From Chloroflexota bacterium (GTDB lineage: Bacteria > Chloroflexota > Chloroflexia > Thermomicrobiales > JADLAZ01), in NCBI GenBank assembly GCA_020849725.1, contig JADLAZ010000246.1, positions 1 through 24,206 on the forward strand: DNA of 24,206 bases, written 5' to 3'. The position numbers and the translations under genes are program-made. The notes under the pieces were generated by a model. That model was not told the DNA's origin. It worked only from the letters and a program-made list of their open reading frames with translations, and made no database searches. Shown one piece after another: positions 1 through 7,905 of the stretch (positions are counted from its first letter, which is position 1; every line of letters starts with the position of its first letter).

Positions 1-793
1 CGGCATCCAGGCGCGGGATCGATTTCAGCAGCCCGAGCGTGTACGGGTGCCGCGGATCGGCAAAGATGCTCTCCGTCTCAGCTGTCTCCACGATGTGACC
101 AGCATACATGACGTTGGTGCGATCGGTCATGCCGGCGACGACGCCCAGGTCGTGGGTGATGAGGATGACGGCTGTGCCACGCTCCGTCTGCAGGTTCCGC
201 ATCAGATCAAGGATCTGGGCCTGGATCGTGACATCCAGCGCTGTCGTCGGCTCATCGGCGATCAGCAAGTCGGGGTTGCACGACAGCGCCATGGCGATCA
301 TGACTCTCTGGCGCATGCCACCGGAGAACTGGTGCGGATACTGGTCCACCCGACGCTCCGGATTGGGAATGCCGACCATCCGCAGCAGCTCGATCGTGCG
401 TGCCCGCGCCTGGCTGGCATTCATGCCCATGTGCAGTTGCAGCGCCTCCGAGATCTGCCGGTTGACCGTCAGCACCGGGTTGAGTGACGTCATCGGGTCC
501 TGGAAGATCATCGCGATCTTGTTGCCCCGGATGTGCCGCACCTGCTCTTCGGACATGTCGAGGATGCTCTGCCCATCAAGCATGATCGTGCCGGCGACGA
601 TCTTGCCCGGCGGCGACGGGATCAGCCGCATCAGCGACAGCGCGGTGATACTCTTGCCACAGCCCGACTCGCCGACGATGCCCAGCGTCTCGCCTCGCCG
701 CACGGTGAACGACACACCGTCAACCGCCCTGACGACGCCGTCCTGGGTGAAGAACTGCGTCTTGAGGTTGTCCACTTCCAGCAGGTTGGCCAT
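1..793 (-). CDS. Dipeptide/oligopeptide ABC transporter ATP-binding protein (DppD/OppD type), 3' end outside window
   Basis: Nucleotide-binding subunit that hydrolyses ATP at the inner membrane face to power peptide or related solute import. The first 264 residues are visible, starting [19 protein letters not shown]. Motifs in order: Walker A GESGCGKS (41-48), Q-loop [10 protein letters not shown] (97-106), signature FSGGMRQR (156-163), Walker B LLIADEP (176-182) with D-loop ALD, and H-loop THD (213-215). The downstream [12 protein letters not shown] segment is typical of the OppD/DppD branch. The start ATG has an AGGAGGG ribosome binding site five bases upstream. A normal protein of this family is about 320-350 residues, so the C-terminal part lies beyond base 1, where DppF-type and permease partners would be expected. 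A promoter lies at 943-972. The family is certain; the substrate cannot be told. Confidence 0.95.
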   Translation of the reverse strand, partial: MANLLEVDNLKTQFFTQDGVVRAVDGVSFTVRRGETLGIVGESGCGKSITALSLMRLIPSPPGKIVAGTIMLDGQSILDMSEEQVRHIRGNKIAMIFQDPMTSLNPVLTVNRQISEALQLHMGMNASQARARTIELLRMVGIPNPERRVDQYPHQFSGGMRQRVMIAMALSCNPDLLIADEPTTALDVTIQAQILDLMRNLQTERGTAVILITHDLGVVAGMTDRTNVMYAGHIVETAETESIFADPRHPYTLGLLKSIPRLDA

Positions 794-942
794 GCGCCCT
801 CCTGGGAACCATCACCACCGAAGCGTCCCAGCCAGCTCGCCCACGCACGATGCCAGACCACGCGCCGCTGACAGCAGCCACCGCCGCGGACAGCGGCCAA
901 CCACGGTCCGATAAACATAACCCGCGCGACCGGCGCATCGGA

Positions 943-972
943 GTTATAGCATGCCCGCTCGGCGGCCGTCAA
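943..972 (-). promoter_or_regulatory. Sigma70-type promoter for the peptide ABC transporter ATPase gene
   Basis: On the minus strand, TTGACG (972-967) and TATAAC (948-943) are separated by 18 bases. Each box is one base from consensus. Transcription would begin near 936, leaving a leader of roughly 140 bases before the start codon at 793. No other recognisable element is seen in 794-1123 apart from the inverted repeat at 1052-1101. Confidence 0.7.
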
Positions 973-1051
973 ACCGCGAGCATGGTTCCTCGATCATCAG
1001 GCTCTCTCCCGCCACTCTCCAGGGGATCGAGGCTGTGGCCGGTCGGCGCTG

Positions 1052-1101
1052 GGTCTCCTGACCCGTGGGCGCCGAGAGGGGGAGTTGGATATCAGGAGAC
1101 C
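1052..1101. repeat. Perfect 10-bp inverted repeat in the 3' flank of the repeat-protein gene
   Basis: GGTCTCCTGA (1052-1061) is exactly complementary to TCAGGAGACC (1092-1101), with a 30-base loop. It lies just past the stop codon (1124) of the minus-strand propeller gene and upstream of the ABC gene promoter. It could be a transcript-end hairpin for the propeller gene, but no T-run follows on the minus strand, so an intrinsic terminator is not proven. An operator is the alternative. Confidence 0.45.
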
Positions 1102-1123
1102 AGAGCGACCAGCCGCGCCGATC

Positions 1124-3871
1124 TCACGGGAGCAGCGCACCGAAGGCGCTGGTGCCGCCGGTGGCCACGTCGTGGTAGCGGAAGTACATCACGCGCTCGG
1201 CCAGCACCCCGCCAGCGCCGCCGTTGACGACGTCGACTTTGGTCGAAAAGGCCATGTTCGGTCCCAGGCCACCATTGCCGGCCGCGTGAACGACAATTGT
1301 CTTGCGCTGGTTGGCGGGGATGGTGACCAGCGGCGGCGACTGGGGCGCGCCACCGGCCAGGAGGTAGGTGATGCGCACTGTCGCAGCGGTGGGGTTCGGA
1401 TTCTGCAGCGTCAGGTACTGCTCGAAACCCTGGCCCGTGTACCCCTCGGCGAACAAGACGCTCTGGCCGGCCTGGAGCAGGCTCGTCGCACCCATGACGT
1501 TGTGGCCGCCATCGATGCCGGCGATGGTCGCGCCGGCGTAGAGAAAGTACATTGGCCGCTCGACGACGGTCGGCTGGCTGGTCTGGACGGTGGTGGCATG
1601 GGCCTTGCCGCGCCCCAGGGCCGCTGGATGCGTCGCATCGTGGACGGGAACCGTGGTGCGGCTGGAGGGAAGCAGTGTGATCGGCTTCGACGTTGCTCCC
1701 TCGCCCTCGACGTAGTACGTGATCGTGCCCGTCACCATGGCCGGGTTCGGGTTCTGGATGGTCAGATACTCGTCGAACCCGCCGCCGGTGTAGCCTTCGG
1801 CGAAGTGCCAGGTCGTCGCGGCCACCGTCGCGCCGAGGGTGGCGCCCCCACCGGTGACCGTGCCGACCTCGGCGCTGCTGTAGCGGAAGTAGGTGACCCG
1901 CTCGACGACCAGGTTCTGACCGTTCGTCGTCGCAACCTTGGCCGAGAAGGCCCGACCCGGGCCAAGGCCCGCCGGATCGGCGGCGCTGTGGACGGACACA
2001 GTCCGCCGCTGACCAGCGCCGACCGTCAACGGTCGGTCCTGGGTCGGACCATCGTCCAGAAAGTAGGTGATCGACACGGCCGACGACGCGGCCGATGGGT
2101 TGTAGATGGTGAAGTAGGTGTCGAAGCCGGCGCCGGTGTAGCCTTCGGCGAAGTACCAGGCCGGCGCCGGCGCCGGCGCCGCGACGCCGAGATGGCCGCC
2201 GTTGACGCCGCTGACGGTCGCGATGCCGGGCCGGTTGTAGGACGCTCGCGCCGCGCCACTACCGTAGTTGGAGAAGTACATCGGCCGCTCGGCGATGAAT
2301 GGGAAGTCGCTCTCCAGCCGCAGCGACAGCTCCTTGCTCGGGCCAGCGGCGGCGTTGATCGACAGCGTCGCGCGCTGGTTAGCCTCGACTGCCACAATCG
2401 TGCCCGGCACGCCCGACGAGCCGGCGGCATACTGGAAGAAGATCGCCACCTGAATCGCCACGCCGTTTGGGTTGCCGATCGTCACGTACTCGTCGAAGCC
2501 CGGCCCGGTGTAGCCTTCGGCGAAGTAGCGCACCGTCACCGGCCGCGGATTGAAGGTCACCGTTGACGTGACCACGTCCGACTGCCGACCCTCCTGGTCA
2601 GCCACCCGCACGCGCACGATCTTCTGCCCCGGGTTCCAATTGCCGCCCGCGCCCGGATTGGCCAGGTCCACATCGAACGTCTGCGGCCCCGGTTCGATGG
2701 CCGGCGTGATCGTCAGTCCGGTGCGGAAGGTCACGCCGTCGAGACTGTAGTCGTAGGTCGCCACACCCGAGCGGCTACTGCCGGTGGACGGCGGGTCGAT
2801 CGCCACCACCGTCATCTGGATGCGCTGATTCGCCGTCGTCGTCGTCGATGGCGTGACGCTGACGATCACTGGCTTGGTGAAGTCCGGCACGTAGCTGGCG
2901 TCATAGGGGCAGCCATACGTCGCGACACTCGCCCCGAGGCAGGTCTGTCCGCTGCCGCTGCCCAGGTTGCCAGTGGGGTTCGGCAGCGTCTGGACAACCG
3001 TGCCGCTGTTGTCCATCTCGATGACGCGGTTGTTCTCGCCATCGGCGATGAGCGTGTTGCCGTTCGGCAAGCGCTCGGCGCTGCCAAGCAGGAACTTGGT
3101 TCGGTTGACCGGCCCCGGATTCTTGCCGGTGATGAACGTGCGCACCGTCTGGCCGGTGTCGGGATTGTATTCCAGCACTTGAAAGCGCGTCTTCTCCGGG
3201 ATCAGCCAGGTGCCGTCGGGCGTGACCGAGACACGCGTCGGCGCACCCAGGCCGGTCTTCTGCCGAATGACGTTGCCGGCGGGGCTGATCTCAGCCACCT
3301 TGCCCAGCCCATGATCGGAGATGACCGTGTTCCCGTTCGGCAACCGCACCGCGGAGAAGACGCCGACCGGCGCGTCCTTGCCGGTGGGCTGGTTCTGATA
3401 GACCGCCGGCGTCGCGTCGGTAACAACCGTGCCCGGCGCGACCTCGATCACCCGCCGCCGATACTTGCTCAACTCGCTGATCAACCACTTGCCGTTCGGC
3501 AGCACCTGCACATCCGTCGGCAGGAATAGCCCGGTCACCTGGTTGACGATCGCACCCGAGGGCGTAACTTCCAGCGCCCGACCGAAAACGCGCGGGTTGG
3601 TGTCGATTTCGCCATTGTCGACCATCATGGTGTTGCCGTTGGCCAGTCGAAACGCCCGTGCCGGCGCTTCGATGACCGTTTTCTTCGTCGCCGGCTCGCC
3701 ATAGCGGAATTGCACGGCGCCAGTGCTGTTGACCTCTAGCACGCGGTTGTTGTCGTAATCGGCGATCAGATAGCGCGTCTCGACCACAGCCGCGGTCGGC
3801 GCCGCCGCCACCGGCAACGCCCCTGCCAGGAACAGGGCCGCCAGCACCAGGCGCACCATCAGCAATCGCAC
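1124..3871 (-). CDS. Secreted NHL/beta-propeller-like protein with four C-terminal FAEGYTG repeats
   Basis: A 915-residue exported protein of unknown function. A GTG start at 3871 is chosen because GGGAGGAG lies eight bases upstream and it opens a clean Sec signal peptide (RLLMVRLVLAALFLAGALPVAAA, residues 2-24); the longer reading frame has no such site. Residues about 30-330 hold propeller-like blades built on recurring 'LPNGNTLIADGENNRVIE' units (LIADYDNNRVLEV, LPNGNTVISDHG, LPNGKWLISEL). About 340-445 resembles an Ig/FN3-type linker. Four tandem repeats of roughly 115 residues begin near residues 448, 572, 688 and 805, each opening with (W/V)xFAEGYTGxGF and closing with an ERxxYF strand. 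No sortase motif or C-terminal anchor is seen. Likely an extracellular or surface protein; binding or adhesion is only a guess. Confidence 0.85.
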   Translation of the reverse strand: MRLLMVRLVLAALFLAGALPVAAAPTAAVVETRYLIADYDNNRVLEVNSTGAVQFRYGEPATKKTVIEAPARAFRLANGNTMMVDNGEIDTNPRVFGRALEVTPSGAIVNQVTGLFLPTDVQVLPNGKWLISELSKYRRRVIEVAPGTVVTDATPAVYQNQPTGKDAPVGVFSAVRLPNGNTVISDHGLGKVAEISPAGNVIRQKTGLGAPTRVSVTPDGTWLIPEKTRFQVLEYNPDTGQTVRTFITGKNPGPVNRTKFLLGSAERLPNGNTLIADGENNRVIEMDNSGTVVQTLPNPTGNLGSGSGQTCLGASVATYGCPYDASYVPDFTKPVIVSVTPSTTTTANQRIQMTVVAIDPPSTGSSRSGVATYDYSLDGVTFRTGLTITPAIEPGPQTFDVDLANPGAGGNWNPGQKIVRVRVADQEGRQSDVVTSTVTFNPRPVTVRYFAEGYTGPGFDEYVTIGNPNGVAIQVAIFFQYAAGSSGVPGTIVAVEANQRATLSINAAAGPSKELSLRLESDFPFIAERPMYFSNYGSGAARASYNRPGIATVSGVNGGHLGVAAPAPAPAWYFAEGYTGAGFDTYFTIYNPSAASSAVSITYFLDDGPTQDRPLTVGAGQRRTVSVHSAADPAGLGPGRAFSAKVATTNGQNLVVERVTYFRYSSAEVGTVTGGGATLGATVAATTWHFAEGYTGGGFDEYLTIQNPNPAMVTGTITYYVEGEGATSKPITLLPSSRTTVPVHDATHPAALGRGKAHATTVQTSQPTVVERPMYFLYAGATIAGIDGGHNVMGATSLLQAGQSVLFAEGYTGQGFEQYLTLQNPNPTAATVRITYLLAGGAPQSPPLVTIPANQRKTIVVHAAGNGGLGPNMAFSTKVDVVNGGAGGVLAERVMYFRYHDVATGGTSAFGALLP

Positions 3872-3970
3872 GGCCAACGCTCCTCCCGTCGTGGTAATGG
3901 ACCGAGAGTGGCCCAGCGATGGCGCCAGATGCACTGCCACGTATGGTCCTCCCGGGCCAGTCCTGGCCGC

Positions 3971-3980
3971 ATGATACACT
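3971..3980. promoter_or_regulatory. Candidate overlapping divergent -10 elements
   Basis: ATGATACACT lies between the divergent genes starting at 3871 (-) and 4061 (+). On the plus strand it reads TGATACACT, an extended -10 (TGn plus TACACT). On the minus strand it reads TATCAT. Neither has a convincing -35 box. This is the only A/T-rich spot in the 189-base gap. Confidence 0.35.
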
Positions 3981-4060
3981 ACCGGCGCGGGTCCGGCGAC
4001 GACGGCAGTCCGTGCTGAGTCGCCCGGTCACTCGCCGCACCCGCGCCAGGCGCTACGCGC

Positions 4061-5587
4061 ATGACGATCGCCTCGACCCACTACCGCCCGCGCCGCTCGC
4101 GCCGGCGGGCACGCCCGGAGCCGCGCCGCTGGACGGTTGGTGATGGGTTGGTTGCCACCGCGGTCGCGGTGCTGTTCCTGGCGCTGCACCTGGCGCTGAT
4201 GGGCCACGTGATGGCCTGGCTCGATCCGGTGACCGGCGATGAGCCGTTCTATCTGGTCACCGCCGGCAGCATCATCCACGATGGCGACATCGACGAGACG
4301 AACAACTGGCTGGCGCGCGATGTCGATGGCTGGCTGCCGCCCAACCCGCTGCCGGCGGGCTGGCTCGGCTGGCCGCTGCCGGCGCGCGGCTTCCCGCCAC
4401 ACGGATCGCAAACCATCCGTGATGGTCTCTACAGCAAGCACGGCCTGGGCGTACCGGTGCTGATCCTGGGGCCGATGGCGCTCGGCGGCCGGGCCGGCGT
4501 CGTCCTGCTCTACGGCGCCATCGGCGCCTTGATCGCCGCCAACGCCTATCTCCTGGCGCGGCTGCTGAGCGCGCCGCCGCTGATGGCCGCTGTGATCGCT
4601 GGCCTCATCGCCCTGACCAACCCCATCCTCAGCTACAGCTTTCTGATCTTCCCGGAGTTACCGGCCGCCCTGCTCACGCTGTACGCTTTCCGCCGCCTGC
4701 TCATGCCCACCAATACCTGGCTCCAGGGGCTGGCCATCGGCCTGGCGATCGCCGCGCTGCCGTGGCTGCACGCCCGCCTCGCGCTGGTCGCGGTCGCGCT
4801 CGGCATCATGCTGCTGGTGCGCGCCGGCCAGGGCCGAGTGCGCCTCCCGTTGCTCCTCACGCTGGCGCCGCCGGCGCTGTCGGCGCTCGGCCTGGTCGCC
4901 TTCTACTGGTACTTTTACGGTCGCCCCTGGCCCAACACCCAGGACCACGCCGGCTTGACGACGTCGCTCCAGGGCTGGTCGGCCGGTCTGGCCGGGCTGC
5001 TGATGGACCAGCAGTGGGGATTGCTCCTGACAGCGCCAATCTATGTGCTGGTTGGCGCCGGCCTCATCGCGCTCGGCCGCGCGCGCGTCGACATCCTTGT
5101 CTGGCTGTCGATCGTCACGCTCCCTTACGTCGGGCTCATCGGCGCCTACAACCAGTGGTGGGGCGAGTGGTGCCCACCGGCCCGCTACCTGACGCCCATT
5201 ATCCCGCTGGCGGCAGCGCCACTGGCGGCACTGTGGGTCCAGGACCGCACGCGCATCACGACCGTGCTGGTGGCGCTGCTGGCCGTCCCGAGTGTGTTGG
5301 TGATGGGGTTGTTTCTGATCAACCCACGTCTCATGTACAATCATCCAACCGGACAAAGCCAGGTGTTGGCAGCGCTGGCGCGGCGCAGCCTCGACGACCC
5401 GCTCGTGCCAATGGTCGACGAGATCACGCCGGCGTTCCCGTCCTTCGTCGTTGCGAGTCCGGCCGGCGATACCGTGCGCCTGTGGTGGCTGCTGGGCCTG
5501 CTGGCGCTCATCATTCTCACCACGATGGCGACCTGGGAATCGTCCCCACCCGCCGGCGATTCACGCCTGGAACGCCTGCCGAGATGA
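4061..5587 (+). CDS. GT-C-fold membrane glycosyltransferase-like protein (PMT/GT39-related)
   Basis: A 508-residue polytopic protein, probably a polyprenyl-phosphate-sugar-dependent glycosyltransferase acting on the outer face of the membrane. A very basic N-terminus (RRSRRRARPEPRR) precedes the first membrane helix (about 29-53). The first extracellular loop carries VTGDEPFYL, with D60-E61 in the position of the GT-C acidic motif, followed by HDGDIDETNNW. About ten further hydrophobic segments follow, and a conserved-looking loop YNQWWGEWCPPARYLTPIIP lies near residue 365. The soluble C-terminal tail is short. The start ATG has no good ribosome binding site, so the start is uncertain by some residues. 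It is divergent from the propeller gene and has no other glycan gene beside it, so donor and acceptor cannot be assigned. Confidence 0.75.
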   Translation: MTIASTHYRPRRSRRRARPEPRRWTVGDGLVATAVAVLFLALHLALMGHVMAWLDPVTGDEPFYLVTAGSIIHDGDIDETNNWLARDVDGWLPPNPLPAGWLGWPLPARGFPPHGSQTIRDGLYSKHGLGVPVLILGPMALGGRAGVVLLYGAIGALIAANAYLLARLLSAPPLMAAVIAGLIALTNPILSYSFLIFPELPAALLTLYAFRRLLMPTNTWLQGLAIGLAIAALPWLHARLALVAVALGIMLLVRAGQGRVRLPLLLTLAPPALSALGLVAFYWYFYGRPWPNTQDHAGLTTSLQGWSAGLAGLLMDQQWGLLLTAPIYVLVGAGLIALGRARVDILVWLSIVTLPYVGLIGAYNQWWGEWCPPARYLTPIIPLAAAPLAALWVQDRTRITTVLVALLAVPSVLVMGLFLINPRLMYNHPTGQSQVLAALARRSLDDPLVPMVDEITPAFPSFVVASPAGDTVRLWWLLGLLALIILTTMATWESSPPAGDSRLERLPR

Positions 5588-5621
5588 TGGCGAAATGCGG
5601 GCGAGCGGGCGCCGGTCGTCA

Positions 5622-5650
5622 TTGCAGGCCCTCCGGACCGGGTCTATAAT
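5622..5650 (+). promoter_or_regulatory. Near-consensus sigma70-type promoter
   Basis: TTGCAG (5622-5627), a 17-base spacer and a perfect TATAAT (5645-5650). This is the best plus-strand promoter in the window. Transcription should begin near 5657. It drives the short leader with the 11-codon ORF and terminator, and by read-through possibly the SWIM gene at 5910. Confidence 0.8.
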
Positions 5651-5702
5651 CCATCGAGAGGCAGACCCGGCGCCGTGGCGCCGCCAGAAGCGAGGCGCAC
5701 CG

Positions 5703-5738
5703 ATGGACTCAGGTACCTACATATGGCGTCAGCCTTGA
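5703..5738 (+). CDS. 11-residue leader/mini-ORF (MDSGTYIWRQP)
   Basis: ATG at 5703 follows GAGG (5692-5695) with a seven-base gap, a usable ribosome binding site. The frame ends with TGA at 5736-5738, directly abutting the terminator stem at 5739. A ribosome at the stop codon would cover the 5' arm of that stem, which is the geometry expected of translation-coupled attenuation. The peptide has no run of one amino acid as in classical biosynthetic leaders; it holds single Trp and Tyr codons and ends RQP. That it is translated is inferred, not shown. Confidence 0.5.
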   Translation: MDSGTYIWRQP

Positions 5739-5776
5739 GCGGCACTGGTGAGCGTCGACCTCGCCAGTGCCGTTTT
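5739..5776 (+). terminator. Intrinsic (Rho-independent) terminator
   Basis: CGGCACTGG (5740-5748) pairs perfectly with CCAGTGCCG (5764-5772). The stem continues inward through a T-G wobble and three more pairs (13 bp in all) to the 7-base loop CGTCGAC. TTTT follows at 5773-5776. It is the clearest terminator in the window and lies only about 80-120 bases after the promoter start site. Confidence 0.85.
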
Positions 5777-5909
5777 GACGCCCGGTCACGCGGCCGGCGG
5801 GCGGTCGCCACGTTGCACAGTTAGGTCGACAGGGCCCCGTGGGTGATGATGGGCGCGGGTCGCGCGCCCGGTGGCGGCACACCGCATGGGCATACCAGAG
5901 GAGGGTCGC

Positions 5910-6437
5910 ATGCATTCCAGTCTCATCGGCAAGATCGAGAAGGCCCGGCGCTACGCCCAGGAACCCCAGCGGCTAGCAATCGGAGCGCTGAGCGCGACCG
6001 TCCACGGCGACCACGACGACTACCGGCTCGAACTCGACGAAAACCAGTGGTTGTGCAGTTGCCACTCCTTTGACGTGCTGGGCCTGTGCGCGCACGTGAT
6101 GGCTGTGCAGCGCCTGTTGGACGTGATGCTGTCAGCCGAGGCGCGCACTGCCGTTGGCTACGAGCCGGCCGCCCAGTCATCCCTGATTGGGAAGATCGAG
6201 AAGGCCGGCCGCTATGCTCAGCAGCCGGAGCGCGTTCGCATCGAGCGCCTTGGGCTGACCTTTCAGGGGTCACACGACGCCTACGAGTTGCGCCTGGCGC
6301 ATGCCGACTGGCGGTGTAGCTGCCACACCTACGAGGCCGTCGGGCTGTGCGCGCACATCATGGCCGTGCAGCGGGTGCTGGAGCCGATGCTATCGGTGGA
6401 GGCACGCACGTCGGAGGGCCTGGCGGCCGCGGTGTGA
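5910..6437 (+). CDS. Tandem-duplicated SWIM zinc-finger protein
   Basis: A 175-residue protein made of two direct copies of one 87-residue unit (S3-Q89 and S90-V175). Each unit begins SSLIGKIEKAxRYAQxPxR, continues through a short beta-like stretch, and ends with a SWIM CxCxnCxH zinc ligand set: C49, C51, C60, H62 in copy 1 and C136, C138, C147, H149 in copy 2. Both are followed by the same helix, (V/I)MAVQRxLxxMLSxEART. All eight metal ligands are intact. The ATG at 5910 is chosen because AGGAGGG lies five bases upstream; the longer frame starting at 5871 lacks such a site. SWIM domains generally bind zinc and mediate nucleic acid or protein contacts, often fused to helicases, but no other domain is present here. 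The molecular role is unknown. It may be controlled by the leader unit just upstream. Confidence 0.85.
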   Translation: MHSSLIGKIEKARRYAQEPQRLAIGALSATVHGDHDDYRLELDENQWLCSCHSFDVLGLCAHVMAVQRLLDVMLSAEARTAVGYEPAAQSSLIGKIEKAGRYAQQPERVRIERLGLTFQGSHDAYELRLAHADWRCSCHTYEAVGLCAHIMAVQRVLEPMLSVEARTSEGLAAAV

Positions 6438-6523
6438 GCCCCACGTCCCAGCGCCGCCGGTCGGGTTGTCGCGGCCCGCGTGATCGCGACCTGCCGGCAG
6501 CGCGGCCTGCCTTGTGAGACAGC

Positions 6524-7855
6524 ATGCTCGATTCCCCCCGAATGCCAGGATTCAATCAGGCAACGGCGCTGATGGACCGATATCACGGGCCGTTGCAGGT
6601 CATCGCGGCATCGCTGCGCGCGCCGACCGAGGTGCTGCTGAACCCCTGGCTCATCATGCCCGTCGTCGTGGTGGCTCTGGACGGCCCGGCAACGGCCATC
6701 GGCGCCATCGTAACGGCGGCGGCCATCGGCTGGCTGATTCCCCAACTCCTGGCCGAGCGCGCGGCACATCGGCCCTGGTTCCTGGCAGCCCGTGCCGGCG
6801 TGGCGGTCACGCTCGCCCTGGTCCTGGCCATTGCCGGCGGCGCCGGCGCGCTCGGGCCAATCCTGGTGCTGGTCACGGCATTCTGGGCGCTGGGTGGGGT
6901 CCTGGTGGCCGGCCAGCCGGGGGGGCTGCTCGAGCGGCCGGCGCATGCTGACATCGGCAGTCAGGTCGCGCTGCTGGCTGGCGGCGCGCTGGCGGTCCTG
7001 ACCAGTCTGGCGGCCGGGCGCGCGCTGGGGCCAGATGGGGCATCATTTCCCGGCTGGGCGGTCCAGGGCGCGCTCGTCGCGGCTCTCCTGCTCGGGGCAG
7101 CGGCGGTGCTGACTTGGCGCGATCGCTCGTCATCAGGATGGGCCGCACCCTGGACCGATCTGCCGCTGGCGCCGGCGCTCGTGATGCACGGCCGGCGACC
7201 CCGCCGCTATCTCGTCTTTCGGCTGGCGCTGGCGCTGGCCGCGCTGGCCGACCCCCTGCTGATCATCACCGGATTGCGCGCATTCGATCTCCCGATGCAG
7301 GCGATCGGGGTGGTCCTGGCGCTGCACGCCCTCGTCGCTGTGGCCGCCGGTGTCGGCCTGCCGTCGCTCGTGGCCACCGGTCACGCCCGGCTCATGGCGC
7401 AACTGGCTGCGCTGGCGCGCGTCCTCGTCCCGATCGGGGCACTGTCGATCCCGGTCCTTCTGAGCGCCAGCCCGGTCGTGGCGCGGCTGCCGCGCGAGGC
7501 ATCCTGGCTAGCGCCAGCGGCCTGGTTCGGCCTGGCGCTGCTGCTCAGCCTGGCCGTTGTCATCACCAGCGCGGCCGATACGGCCTATCTCTCGGAGGCG
7601 ATGGCGCCGAGCCATCGCGGGGCGATGCGCGGCTTGCTGGTAATCGTGCTGGCGCTAGCGAGTGTGGCCTACGTCGGCGGCGGCGCCATCGCCGACCGGT
7701 GGGGCATGCAGCCGCTGTGGCTTGCGGCCGCGCTGCTGGGCGTGGTCGCTCTGCTCGCTAGCGGTCTGCTGCTGGACGTGCCGCCGGCCGACACGCGTGA
7801 GCTGACCGACACTGGCGCGTTGCCGACGTTTCGGGAGCTGCATGACTCGGCCTGA
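6524..7855 (+). CDS. MFS-like multi-pass membrane transporter
   Basis: A 443-residue polytopic protein with about 11-12 hydrophobic segments and few charged residues. The C-terminal half shows a Major Facilitator-like pattern: AMAPSHRGAMRGLLVI, then GGGAIADRWGMQPLWLAAALL (cytoplasmic loop and last helices). The N-terminal half is less typical, with an amphipathic start (ALMDRYHGPLQVIAASLRAP) before the first helix. No substrate motif is recognised. The start at 6524 has only a weak site (GTGAGA); ATGs at 6542 and 6572 are alternatives. It follows the SWIM gene by 86 bases on the same strand and precedes the TauE/SafE gene by 50, so the three may be cotranscribed. The fold assignment is moderately secure; the function is open. 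Confidence 0.6.
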   Translation: MLDSPRMPGFNQATALMDRYHGPLQVIAASLRAPTEVLLNPWLIMPVVVVALDGPATAIGAIVTAAAIGWLIPQLLAERAAHRPWFLAARAGVAVTLALVLAIAGGAGALGPILVLVTAFWALGGVLVAGQPGGLLERPAHADIGSQVALLAGGALAVLTSLAAGRALGPDGASFPGWAVQGALVAALLLGAAAVLTWRDRSSSGWAAPWTDLPLAPALVMHGRRPRRYLVFRLALALAALADPLLIITGLRAFDLPMQAIGVVLALHALVAVAAGVGLPSLVATGHARLMAQLAALARVLVPIGALSIPVLLSASPVVARLPREASWLAPAAWFGLALLLSLAVVITSAADTAYLSEAMAPSHRGAMRGLLVIVLALASVAYVGGGAIADRWGMQPLWLAAALLGVVALLASGLLLDVPPADTRELTDTGALPTFRELHDSA

Positions 7856-7905
7856 TTGGGCGGTGAGGTGGGTCGCACGGTAACGACCCGGCAAATGGCG
7901 GGGGT

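Larger units (their letters stand above)
5657..5776 (+). ncRNA. Predicted structured short transcript of about 120 nt (leader/attenuator or small RNA)
   Basis: The unit is bounded by the promoter at 5622-5650 and the terminator ending near 5776. Three hairpins can be drawn. Hairpin 1 is 5668-5673 with 5678-5683 (six bp, loop CGUG). Hairpin 2 is 5708-5713 with 5734-5739 (CUCAGG with CUUGAG, one G-U pair) and encloses most of the small ORF. Hairpin 3 is the terminator. The 11-codon ORF sits between hairpins 1 and 3. I do not recognise a known riboswitch or RNA family. It may be a cis-acting leader for the SWIM gene 134 bases downstream of the terminator, or an independent small RNA. The start point is inferred from the -10 box. 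Confidence 0.6.

Noticed and set aside
108..914. A 268-codon plus-strand open frame at the left edge
   Set aside because: Antisense to the ABC ATPase gene, whose motifs are unmistakable on the minus strand.
2159..2182. GGCGCC hexanucleotide run as a microsatellite
   Set aside because: It encodes an Ala-Pro linker between repeats 1 and 2 and is short; it does not need a separate explanation.
1085..2566. A 493-codon plus-strand open frame
   Set aside because: Antisense to the FAEGYTG repeat region; the repeated 'VAFGEV' pattern is just the mirror of the repeats on the other strand.
3872..3979. N-terminal extension of the propeller protein to 951 residues
   Set aside because: The GTG at 3871 has a strong ribosome binding site and starts a signal peptide; the extension would bury the signal peptide.
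6468..6490. GTCGCG/CGCGAC stem between the SWIM and MFS genes as a terminator
   Set aside because: Six base pairs and no T-run; common by chance at this GC content.
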